From positions 3,773,076 to 3,837,075 of the forward strand of contig JASKMD010000024.1 of NCBI GenBank assembly GCA_030144725.1: 64,000 nt of DNA, in the 5' to 3' direction. Shown here in pieces: positions 55,094 to 64,000 of the stretch (position 1 is the stretch's first letter; the number at the start of each line of letters is the position of its first letter). Made by a program: the position numbers and the translations under genes. The notes under the pieces were generated by a model. It had not been told where the DNA came from. It saw nothing but the letters and a program-made list of their open reading frames with translations, and searched no databases. Source of the DNA: Haematococcus lacustris (Eukaryota > Chlorophyta > Chlorophyceae > Chlamydomonadales > Haematococcaceae).

Positions 55094-58000
55094 CTACCTG
55101 CTCCCACCCCTGCCACCACCACGGGCTGCCTTTGGCTTGCGCTGCTCTTGTGGCTTTGCCGGTGGCCAGCTTACGCCTGCTGCCTCATACCACTGCTGCT
55201 CCAACTGCTTCAGACCTGCCTCTGAGAAGTCTGGGACTTTAAGCCAATCTGCCACCCACATGGCGTCCTCTTCTTTCTGAGCTGGGGGCTTGTATGGGAT
55301 CTTGGGCACGTGCTTGCCACCTGCTGCTTCCCCCTGCCAGGCCGGCACCTTGGGGGTGCTGCCGTCCCTGGGCTCTGTGGTGGGCTGGCACAGGCTGTCA
55401 AACAGGTGGCCAAACTCAGCTATGTAGCAGGTGGTGTCCGACACAAAGCCAGTGGATGCGTAGAAGTGCACCCGCACTGAACCTGTCCCCTCCCTGCCCT
55501 CATCACCAGCATGGATTGTGTACCCACGCATCCCCAGCACCTGACCTGGCTCCAAGGTCACACGCACCACCTCCTGGGCTGTCATCCTCTTCAGGTACTC
55601 CTCAAGAGCAGCCTGGCACTCATGGTGCTTTCCCGGACCGTTCCAGAAATGCTCCACCACCTGGACCCACTTGTGGCTGCGGGGGATGAGGAGTATGCTG
55701 ACCCGCTGCATGGCCATGATGAGCACCATGCCATCACGCCCTGGAATGAAACGCCACCGGATGGGGGGCGGCTTCTGCTTAGGGGATGGCAGCCGGCTGG
55801 GGGATTGCTGCCGGCTGGGGGATTGCTGCCGCCTGGGGGATGGCTGCCGCTTGGGGGATGGCTGGCTGGGACCTGCACCTGCACCTGCTGCCGGGCTGCT
55901 GCATGCTGCTGAGGGGGGGGCTTCTTGCTGGGGTGTGTCTGTCAAGGGAGGTTGGGGTGGGAACAGGGCTGCTTGTCTTGCCTCCTCCTCATCAGACCAC
56001 GTAGGCCGCACATCCACATGCAGTGCCTGAGCTGGCACCAAGCCGGTAGCCACTTTGGGTTTGCCGTCCACCAGCATTTTGTACGGGTCGTTGCACAGGA
56101 TGGTGCCACCACGGAGGGGGGAGGAGACCAGCTGGTTGGCCCTGGCCTGGAGGCGCTTCAAGCACGCCTGAGCCCACACCTTGGCAGCCAGGTGGCGTGC
56201 CTTGATGGTGTCATTCAGCTGCCGGAACGTCTTCAACGCTTCCTCGGTCAGCATCCCCGCCATGGACACCTCGTCAGCAAGGCTGCCATCATGCTGGGGG
56301 CTGGTGAATAGCAGCTGTTTGCGCTGCCCTGTCCCAAACTCAGTCACCACCTCCTGCAAGCAAGCAACACACCATAAGCATGTGCCTTGTTAAGATGGTG
56401 TATGTGCGTATGCCAATGATGTGACATGTAAGTTTTCTGGGACTCAGCTGAGTCTTGTCAGGCCAGAGTTAGGGATAGGAATGGGACAGTGATAGGGACA
56501 GGGATAGGGATAGGGATAGTGTTAGGGTTAGGGTTAGGGATAGGGATAGGGATAGGGATAGGGATAGGATAGGGATAGGGATAGGGATAGGGATAGGGGT
56601 AGGGATAGGGATAGGGATAGGGATAGGGATAGGGATAGGGATAGGGATAGGGATAGGGATAGGGATAGGGATAGGGATAGGGATAGGGATAGGGATAGGG
56701 ATAGGATTAGGGCTTAGAGTTAGGGTTAGGGTTAGGGTTAGGGTTAGGGATAGGATTAGGGTTAGGGTGGGTTAGGTTGAATTAGGGTTAGGGATAGGGT
56801 TAAACTGAAGGGTTCAAATCCGCACCTGAGCCCTTCTGAACGGGATAGCTAGCATCTGAAGCAGTTGTACTCACCGTCGTGCCCTGCACCTCTCCCGGTA
56901 CAATCTGCAACGTCCCATCAGGGTTGAGAGCGCTCTCCTTGAAGATGATGCGAGCGTAGTGCATGGCCAGCGTCAACAGGGCCCACAGCTCCTTGGCTTT
57001 AGGCATGATGCCATCTCCAACCACCGTCACTGCATAGCCTTCCTCCTCGACCTCAGCCTTGAACTCCTCTTCCTCTCCAAGCTGGAACACCCTGCAGATA
57101 GCGTCCCTGAAGCGAGGCCCCATCCATGACAGGGTGCCCCTCTTCTTCTGAGGTGGCTCTTCACCCTGCATTAAATCAACAAGGTCAATGATGGTGCCGT
57201 TAGATCTACACAACTCGCATGTAGGGTGTGCATGGCATAGGTGACTTGCAGGCATGTGAGTCATGGAAGTTTAAACATGATGCCTGTTATGCCATGCAAG
57301 TATATGACAAGTGGCATGCTGCTTTGGCTCCACTTTCAAACCTGGTCGGCCGTCGCCTTGGCCTGTTGCTTGTGCATCTTCAGGTCAAATAGTCCCTCCA
57401 TCATGGCCTCCATCCTCTCTACCGTGGCCTGCAATGCGTCCAGCTTTTGCAGCTTGGTCTGCATGGCGTCCAGGTGATGATGCTTGGGGAGCATAGCCTC
57501 CAGCTTGGCCAAACGCTCCTCAAGTGCCTGAATTCACGACATGGGTTACTGTCACTGACTATGCTCTACCTATCATCAACATGTATGATGCCCCACATGC
57601 TGTGATGACTCACAGCTTGGCTTCTCGAGTCTCTCTTTGCTGCCGTCCTCTTCTTCTCTCCTCCCACTTGACTGGTTCCCTACAATCACACAATCAATGC
57701 ACATTCTGGGTCTATGTTTGAGCTGATGATGATTAGCATGCTCCTTGCACCATCCTTCAAAATTAGCTAGATGTACCGCACATCATGAACGTCATTATCT
57801 GATGTACATCACATACGGACATCATGTAATCACGTACAACTACATGCACACGCACAATTACGTGCCCATTATCCATGGTTATGCAGATATGTGCGGTCCT
57901 CCATCCACATACTTAAACCAACCTCTTCGTCACTGTCACCCATAGTCAGGTCCAAGGGTCCCTGCTTAGATGCTGGCGCGCTCGGCTGTGCCTCCTCAAT

Positions 58001-58641
58001 TCCCTTAGCCACCCGGTCTGCCTGCAGTTATACATGAGTGCAGGCCATGGTTCAGTGTCATGCGATCACCTGCGTGTGAGGTGAAGGCACAGTGCTTGAA
58101 GCCTTATGCATGCATGATGCGCACGATGAGCATGGTGTGCATGATGCATGTGGTAAGTAAAGGGCAAATGCCATAAACTTCTCATCCTCCCGTCGTCTTT
58201 ATGCATATCTGTTAGACAACACCTTGTTCTCCTCTGCAGCGGCGACCTTCCATTCGTCACTAATGTTAACCTACGATCATCATTCACAAATGACGTTTCC
58301 TGTATGTGCATGTTGTGTTGCAATTATGAAATTGCTAGCTTGGGGACCTATACTCACAATTCCAAGCCACCCCTCACAACGTTGCACTGCGTCCTTCCAA
58401 CACATGCGCCTCCCAATCATGCCCTCCTCAGTGTTGTTGTTAAAGTCAATCTTGGTAATGAAGTGACTGCAGCGCATGCAAAAGGTTAGATCACCTTACA
58501 AGCCATGTGATGTATATGTCAGGCAGTGCCATTGCATAGTATATTCTTTCGCACCTTGTAAGCACGGACTCACCTCGTGCGCAGCTCGGTTATGTAGTCA
58601 ATGTGCATCAGCATGCGGTCGCCACAACTCCAACCATCTCC
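55094..58641 (-). CDS. Spliced gene with coiled coil and possible 2OG-Fe(II) dioxygenase-like C-terminal domain (5' end lost behind transposon)
   Basis: Minus-strand exons with GT-AG borders and matching phases: 58574-58641, 58358-58466, 58223-58270, 57923-58021, 57614-57679, 57342-57527, 56875-57165 and 55094-56353. Earlier exons lie beyond the satellite-filled element that starts at 58647, five bases from this exon's acceptor. The order is a unique N-terminal part ([32 protein letters not shown]), acidic and basic linkers (EKKRTAAKR, nuclear-signal-like), a coiled coil ([14 protein letters not shown]...), then a C-terminal part. There LHVDV, after a Pro/Ser linker [15 protein letters not shown], and [10 protein letters not shown] form an H-x-D...H...R pattern typical of 2-oxoglutarate/Fe(II) oxygenases. 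The substrate is unknown. The gap between H-x-D and the distal His is enlarged by the linker, so this call is moderate. The tail is Arg-Gly rich. Confidence 0.6.
56461..56800. repeat. Interstitial telomere-like array (TAGGGA/TTAGGG) in an intron
   Basis: About 330 bp, mostly TAGGGA units with short perfect TTAGGG runs near 56520-56535 and 56716-56745. It lies wholly in the last intron (56354-56874) of the minus-strand gene. The strand polarity is single (G-rich on plus), so there is no head-to-head fusion. Confidence 0.92.
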
Positions 58642-59327
58642 CTGTTCACACAGGCAAATTAGTGCGGATATTCGTCATCTTAGGGGGGTAGTTTTTTGAT
58701 GCGGTTCGCCTCGGATTGTCCTTGCGACTCCAACGCCACTTGACTCTTGTTGAAATTTTGAGTATGTGAGCAGTTGGAATGTAGGTACCTACAGTACTGT
58801 AGATGTCTACAGTACTGTAGACATCTACAGTACTGTAGACATCTACAGTACTGTAGGCCAGATTTGACAATGTCTCTTGTAAATAGGGTACCATGCTGTT
58901 CTCCACATTCAAACCACCATTTGCTACCGCGATTGCACCGTCAGCTTCTGCGTGCTATAAATAGTGAGAGGCGTCGAAGCGTAGGCCCGCAAGCTCGATA
59001 TGGGTATTTGTGCCGAAAGTTGTGTCCACGCAATAAGGTCGCCATAGGGAGCTACATACATACGTGTAAGGTCTAAGGCCGGGGCCCGTCTCTATCGCAA
59101 GCTAGGTCCGTTCTGTCGGTTGTACTGGGTAGCTCGGCTTGCAAGCTCCCGCAAAGCTGTGGATGTTGATGATGCCCCGCAATCACAACAACCTCCTGCA
59201 CCGCACCTCTCGTGTGATATCGAGTGCGGCTGAGATTGCCCCAAAAGTTGTTTGCGGTTGGCCCTCAACCATCCATCATTACATCTAACCTCACATCATT
59301 ACATCATGACTCTTAGCCTACATCATT

Positions 59328-59515
59328 ACATCACCACTTGTGGTCCTAACACAAGGGCTGGGCTCAGGGTCGGTAACGAATCCTAGAGGCTGAGTAGGGC
59401 TGGGCAGGGCTGGGCTGGGCTGGGCAACATAGGCACGCTTTGTTGTCTGCGCATTTGCATAGCACTGTCGGGATAGCAAACGAGCTTGGGCTACATTGAG
59501 ATGTTCCTGCATGGG
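59328..59515 (-). CDS. Candidate terminal exon, copy 2
   Basis: Minus-strand counterpart of 12066-12260: EHLNVAQARLLSRQCYANAQ to SGDVMM and stop, preceded by CCCATGCAG. The frame is conserved with a handful of replacements (for example A-L to A-Q, A-E to A-Q). The function is not recognised. Confidence 0.35.
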
Positions 59516-59559
59516 GGCGAAGGGGGCATGGGGGTTAAGGATGCATGGGGGGAAGGCAC

Positions 59560-60240
59560 CTACAGTACTGTAGACATCTACGGTACTGTAGACACCTACA
59601 GTACTGTAGACACATACAGTACTGTAGACATCTACAATACTGTAGGTGTCTACAGTACTGTAGACCCCTACAGTACTGTAGACCCCTACAGTACTGTAGA
59701 CCCCTACAGTACTGTAGACACCTACAGTACTGTAGACCCCTACAGTACTGTAGACCCCTACAGTACTGTAGACATCTACAGTACTGTAGACACCTACAGT
59801 ACTGTAGACACCTACAGTACTGTAGACACCTACAGTACTGTAGACCCCTACAGTACTGTAGACATCTACAGTACTGTAGACACCTACAGTACTGTAGACA
59901 CCTACAGTACTGTAGACACCTACAGTACTGTAGACACCTACAGTACTGTAGACATCTACAGTACTGTAGACACCTACAGTACTGTAGACCCCTACAGTAC
60001 TGTAGACATCTACAGTACTGTAGACATCTACAGTACTGTAGACACCTACAGTACTGTAGACACCTACAGTACTGTAGACCCCTACAGTACTGTAGACATC
60101 TACAGTACTGTAGACACCTACAGTACTGTAGACACCTACAGTACTGTAGACCCCTACAGTACTGTAGACACCTACAGTACTGTAGACATCTACAGTACTG
60201 TAGACCCCTACAGTACTGTAGACACCTACAGTACTGTAGG
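59560..60240. repeat. TACAGTACTGTA palindrome array (expanded in copy 2)
   Basis: About 38 units of 18 bp (CTACAGTACTGTAGACAC and variants with CCC or ATC spacers). Copy 1 has nine units at the matching position. Open frames on both strands follow from the 18-bp period. Confidence 0.95.
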
Positions 60241-60750
60241 CAGCAGCAGCATGGGTGGCAGCAGCAGCAGGGGGGGGGGCAGCAGCAGCAGGGGGGGGGG
60301 CAGCAGCAGCAGGGGGGGGGGCAGCAGCAGCAGCAGCAGGGGGGCAGCAGCAGCAGCAGTAGGGGGGGGTAGCAGCAGCAGCAGCAGGGGGGCAGCAGCA
60401 GCAGCAGTAGGGGGGTAGCAGCAGCAGCAGCAGTGGCAGCAGCAGCAGCAGCAGTAGGGGGGGTAGCAGCAGCAGCAGTAGGGGGGTAGCAGCAGCAGCA
60501 GCAGGGGCAGCAGCAGCAGCAGCAGCAGTGGCAGCAGCAGCAGCAGTAGGGGGGGCAGCAGCAGCAGCAGCAGTGGCAGCAGCAGCAGCAGCAGCAGCAG
60601 TGGCAGCAGCAGCAGCAGTAGGGGGGGCAGCAGCAGCAGTAGGGGGGGCAGCAGCAGCAGCAGTAGGGGGGTAGCAGCAGCAGCAGTAGGGGCAGCAGCA
60701 GCAGCAGCAGTGGCAGCAGCAGCAGCAGCAGTGGCAGCAGCAGCAGATAT
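60241..60750. repeat. CAG-rich tract with G-run interruptions (copy 2)
   Basis: Reverse-complement counterpart of 11491-11868, expanded to about 510 bp: GCAGCAGCAGCAG runs with GGGGGG(T)AGC separators. Confidence 0.9.
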
Positions 60751-61049
60751 AGTAGGGGCACTGTAGCACTTACCTACCTTTTGGCTGCTGAGTGAAGGGG
60801 GGGGGAGTGGAAGAGTGAAGGCGGGGAGGGGAGGTAGATGTGGAAGGCGGGAGGTGGGAGGCAGGGAGGCGGGAGACGGGGAGGCGGGAGGCAGGGAGGC
60901 GGGAGGTGGGGAGGCGGGAGGCTCAACCGGGTTGGGCTGGGCGGGGGTGGGTTGGGTTGGGGGCATGGGTTGGGGTGGGTGGGGGCATGGGTTGGGGGCA
61001 TGGGTTGGGGTGGGTGGGGGCATGGGTGGGGGTGGGGGCGGGGGAGGGA

Positions 61050-61183
61050 GCGGGGGCGGGGGCGGGGGCGGGGGCGGGGGCGGGGGCGGGGGCGGGGGCG
61101 GGGGCGGGGGCGGGGGCGGGGGCGGGGGCGGGGGCGGGGGCGGGGGCGGGGGCGGGGGCGGGGGCGGGGGCGGGGGCGGGGGA
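61050..61183. repeat. (CGGGGG)n tract (copy 2)
   Basis: About 22 units of CGGGGG on the plus strand, the counterpart of 10973-11189. It is G-quadruplex-capable. Confidence 0.95.
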
Positions 61184-61870
61184 GGATGAATTGGGAGGGG
61201 GTGGTTGTATAGGGAAAGTGGAGGGGAGGTGACCCATCAGACCTGCAACCAAGGGGCGTGCACGCGCGGTAGGGTGACCAGGCTGGGCACTGTGTTAGCT
61301 ATCACCGTGGCCTTACCTTTGTGGTCCTCCTGGCCTCCTACCTGCTCACACCAGGCAACATATCCCATGCGCCAGTGGGGTGGGACTGCGGTGGGGAGTG
61401 TAGAGTTTAGGGAAGGGAAGGTGGGGTGAGGTGGGGGTTGCGATGCCACGTCAATCGAAGGGTGGGAGAGGGGAAGGGTAGGCTTGACAAGTATGGGAGG
61501 GGAGAGGGAGGGAGAGGGGGAAGGGAGGGGTGGGAAGAGGGTGGGTGGGGTGGGCTTTCTCCTGGCTGCTGGGATGTCAGGGGAGAGGTGACGGGGAGGA
61601 AGAGGGGGAAGGGAAGGGGAGGTCCATGGGGAGGGCGAGAGAAGTGGGGAGCGCATTGATAGTCTCACGTGTAGGCGCACAAGACCTGCGGCAATGATGT
61701 GACGATTTGTGTAACGAAGCAAACATTGGACATGGGTACTAGATGCACTCACCATTAGAGTAGGGAGATGTAGAGCTGGCAGATGGAGGGGCAGGTGTAG
61801 CAGCCCTCCATTACAACCCACCTTCCTTTGTCCTCACCTCAGTAGGAAGTGCAGGGTGGGAGAGTAGGGT

Positions 61871-62400
61871 TGGGCTGGGCTGGGCTGGGCTGGGCTGGGC
61901 TGGGCTGGGCTGGGCTGGGCTGGGCTGGGCTGGGCTGGGCTGGGCTGGGCTGGGCTGGGCTGGGCTGGGCTGGGCTGGGCTGGGCTGGGCTGGGCTGGGC
62001 TGGGCTGGGCTGGGCTGGGCTGGGCTGGGCTGGGCTGGGCTGGGCTGGGCTGGGCTGGGCTGGGCTGGGCTGGGCTGGGCTGGGCTGGGCTGGGCTGGGC
62101 TGGGCTGGGCTGGGCTGGGCTGGGCTGGGCTGGGCTGGGCTGGGCTGGGCTGGGCTGGGCTGGGCTGGGCTGGGCTGGGCTGGGCTGGGCTGGGCTGGGC
62201 TGGGCTGGGCTGGGCTGGGCTGGGCTGGGCTGGGCTGGGCTGGGCTGGGCTGGGCTGGGCTGGGCTGGGCTGGGCTGGGCTGGGCTGGGCTGGGCTGGGC
62301 TGGGCTGGGCTGGGCTGGGCTGGGCTGGGCTGGGCTGGGCTGGGCTGGGCTGGGCTGGGCTGGGCTGGGCTGGGCTGGGCTGGGCTGGGCTGGGCTGGGC
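61871..62400. repeat. (TGGGC)n microsatellite, 106 units (copy 2)
   Basis: 530 bp of perfect TGGGC, the counterpart of (CCCAG)n in copy 1 (135 units). It is followed by a shorter GGT array (about 62451-62474). Confidence 0.97.
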
Positions 62401-62729
62401 TGCAACACAAGGGAGGCAACAGTGGGAACGTTGTGGGAGGTGATGAAATGGTGGTGGTGGTGGTGGTGGTGGTGAGGGGGACTGGGAGGGGGTGGTGAAC
62501 AGGGAGGTACTAGGCGTGATTGTAAGGCCTGCAGCAACCAGGTGTGGTAGCGGTTAGGCTGGATACTAAGGGCTATGCTGCGCAATGCTAGCTCCTTCTA
62601 AGCTCTTACCTTGGTCCTAAGCTCTTACCATGGTCCGTCTGGCCTCTTCGCTGCTCACAACACGTTGCACCTGCCTTGCGTTGGTGCATCAATGCTTGCG
62701 ATAATTGCGGAGAATCGTTGCGAGGAAAC

Positions 62730-63080
62730 TGGCCGCGAGGCTAGCTGCGATGCTGGCTGCGAGGCTGGCTGCGAGGCTGGCTGCGAGGCTGGCTGCGAAA
62801 CTGGCTGCGAGGCTGGCTGCGAGGAAAATGGCTGCGAGGCTGGCTGCGAGGTGAGATCCTCGCACCGAGCTGCCTCACAGGTATGCTTCTGCGCTGCTGG
62901 ACCAGCTGTGTGGCCGCGAGGTTGATTGCCGAGTATGTGGCTGCGAGTATGGGCTAGATGTGGCTGCGAGTATGGGTAACCTCGTGCGATGCCATCTGTG
63001 GACCAGCTGTGTGGCCGCGAGGTTGATTGCCGAGTATGTGGCTGCGAGTATGGGCTAGATGCGGCTGCGAGTATGGGTAA
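62730..63080. repeat. GGCTGCGAGG and ATGTGGCTGCGAGT repeats (copy 2)
   Basis: Reverse-complement counterpart of 8660-9070, with fewer CATACTCGCAGCC units. Confidence 0.75.
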
Positions 63081-63189
63081 CCTCGTGCGATGCCATCGCT
63101 GCAATACCGGCTACACGATGCTGCGACTAAGTGTTGGACGGATGCCTGAATGCAAGTGAGATGTTCAGAATTTTTCTAAGTGCTTAAAG

Positions 63190-64000
63190 GCTACAGTACT
63201 GTAAGTGGTCTCTCGAGGTACCTCGAGGTACCTCGAGGTACTGTAGATGTCTACAGTACTGTAGATGTCTACAGTACTGTAGATGTCTACAGTACTGTAG
63301 AGGTCTACAGTACTGTAGATGTCTACAGTACTGTAGATGTCTACAGTACTGTAAATGGTCTCTCGAGGTACCTCGAGGTACCTACAGTACTGTAGATGTC
63401 TACAGTACTGTAGATGTCTACAGTACTGAAAATGGTCTCTCGAGGTACCTCGAGGTACCTACAGTACTGTAGATGTCTACAGTACTGTAGATGTCTACAG
63501 TACTGTAGATGTCTACAGTACTGTAGATGTCTACAGTACTGTAGATGTCTACAGTACTGTAAATGGTCTCTCGAGGTACCTCGAGGTACCTCGAAGTACT
63601 GTAGATGTCTACAGTACTGTAGATGTCTACAGTACTGTAGATGTCTACAGTACTGTAGGTGTCTACAGTACTGTAGAGGTCTACAGTACTGTAGATGTCT
63701 ACAGTACTGTAAGTGGTCCCTCGAGGTACCTCGAGGTACCTCGAAGTACTGTAGATGTCTACAGTACTATAGATGTCTACAGTACTGTAGATGTCTACAG
63801 TACTGTAGGTGTCTACAGTACTGTAGAGGTCTACAGTACTGTAGATGTCTACAGTACTGTAAGTGGTCTCTCGAGGTACCTCGAGGTACCTACAGTACTG
63901 TAGATGTCTACAGTACTGTAGATGTCTACAGTACTGTAGATGTCTACAGTACTGTAAGTGGTCTCTCGCGAGGTACCCCGACAGTACTGTAGACACCTAC
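63190..64000. repeat. Composite palindrome array at the window edge (copy 2)
   Basis: Blocks of 3-7 TACAGTACTGTAG units alternate with TCTCGAGGTACCTCGAGGTACC blocks, about six higher-order repeats of 110-150 bp. It is the counterpart of 8037-8580 but longer, and it runs off the window. Confidence 0.93.

Larger units (their letters stand above)
58647..64000. mobile_element. Satellite-filled TIR DNA element, copy 2 (inverted, continues beyond window)
   Basis: Begins CACACAGGCAAATTAGTGCG, the right end of copy 1 in reverse complement, and follows copy 1 block by block. It reaches the sequence matching copy 1 position about 8046 at the window end. It is already longer than copy 1 (5.35 kb) because the palindrome arrays and CTG tract are expanded, although the (CCCAG)n and (CCCCCG)n arrays are shorter. 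The visible flank is TT rather than TA. It lies in an intron of the dioxygenase-like gene. Confidence 0.88.

Noticed and set aside
56461..56800. True chromosome end
   Set aside because: Coding exons continue on both sides and the array is degenerate, so it is interstitial.
59318..60769. 483-codon frame with YSTVGV repeats and a Leu/Pro/Ala/Cys part
   Set aside because: Follows from 18-bp palindrome and CTG arrays. Only the short terminal segment is conserved as coding between copies.

Overview
This window reads as nuclear DNA of a repeat-rich green alga, probably a chlamydomonadalean. Three copies of a spliced gene carry a plastid-transit-like leader and bacterial/plastid-type S1 domains. 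Introns are short and GT-AG. Ty1/copia, a Ty3/gypsy chromovirus, a LINE and several hAT-like elements are nested in one another. An intron holds a degenerate TTAGGG/TAGGGA array, a motif compatible with algal clades that use TTAGGG telomeres. Species cannot be set from sequence alone.

Layout, left to right. (1) 1-2363: minus-strand S1-domain gene, copy 1, cut by the window edge. (2) 2715-13053: a minus-strand copia element split by two DNA transposons. One is a 1.1 kb hAT derivative (5925-7025) with an 8-bp target duplication. The other is a 5.05 kb satellite-filled TIR element (7903-12950) with a TA duplication. Removing either restores the copia frame across the site. (3) 13440-21637: an old hAT-like element carrying a young gypsy (13524-20170; LTRs appear identical; chromodomain plus PHD finger), itself interrupted by a solo LTR. 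(4) 22478-28290: a small TIR element and two divergent S1 genes (copy 2 intact on minus, copy 3 probably broken on plus). (5) 29339-32191: a DNA transposon (element A) with a DDE-like protein, a Gln-rich coiled-coil protein and 6-bp target duplications.

(6) 33556-54055: one large LINE whose reading frame joins a 38-residue-repeat ORF1, a 2A-like peptide, two tandem Josephin-like cysteine-peptidase domains, an APE endonuclease, a reverse transcriptase and a C-terminal PHD-like finger. A 3 kb internal stretch is tandemly duplicated through a 3-bp microhomology. The first copy was then split by 8 kb of nested DNA transposons (36331-44387), including a 5.7 kb hAT (38694-44365) that holds element B, a second member of the element A family. 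The LINE 3' end is cut by a minisatellite-bearing TIR element (54056-54978). (7) 55094-58641: a minus-strand spliced gene ending in a possible 2-oxoglutarate/Fe(II) dioxygenase fold, with the telomere-like array in its last intron. (8) 58647-64000: a second, inverted copy of the satellite-filled element, running off the window and lying in an intron of that gene.

The most unusual contents are the LINE polyprotein (2A plus tandem Josephin-like domains) and the satellite-filled TIR element, which carries arrays of perfect palindromes and long (CCCAG)n, (CCCCCG)n and (CTG)-rich tracts between exon-like, splice-bounded segments. Ordinary host genes are few: the S1 paralogues and the dioxygenase-like gene.
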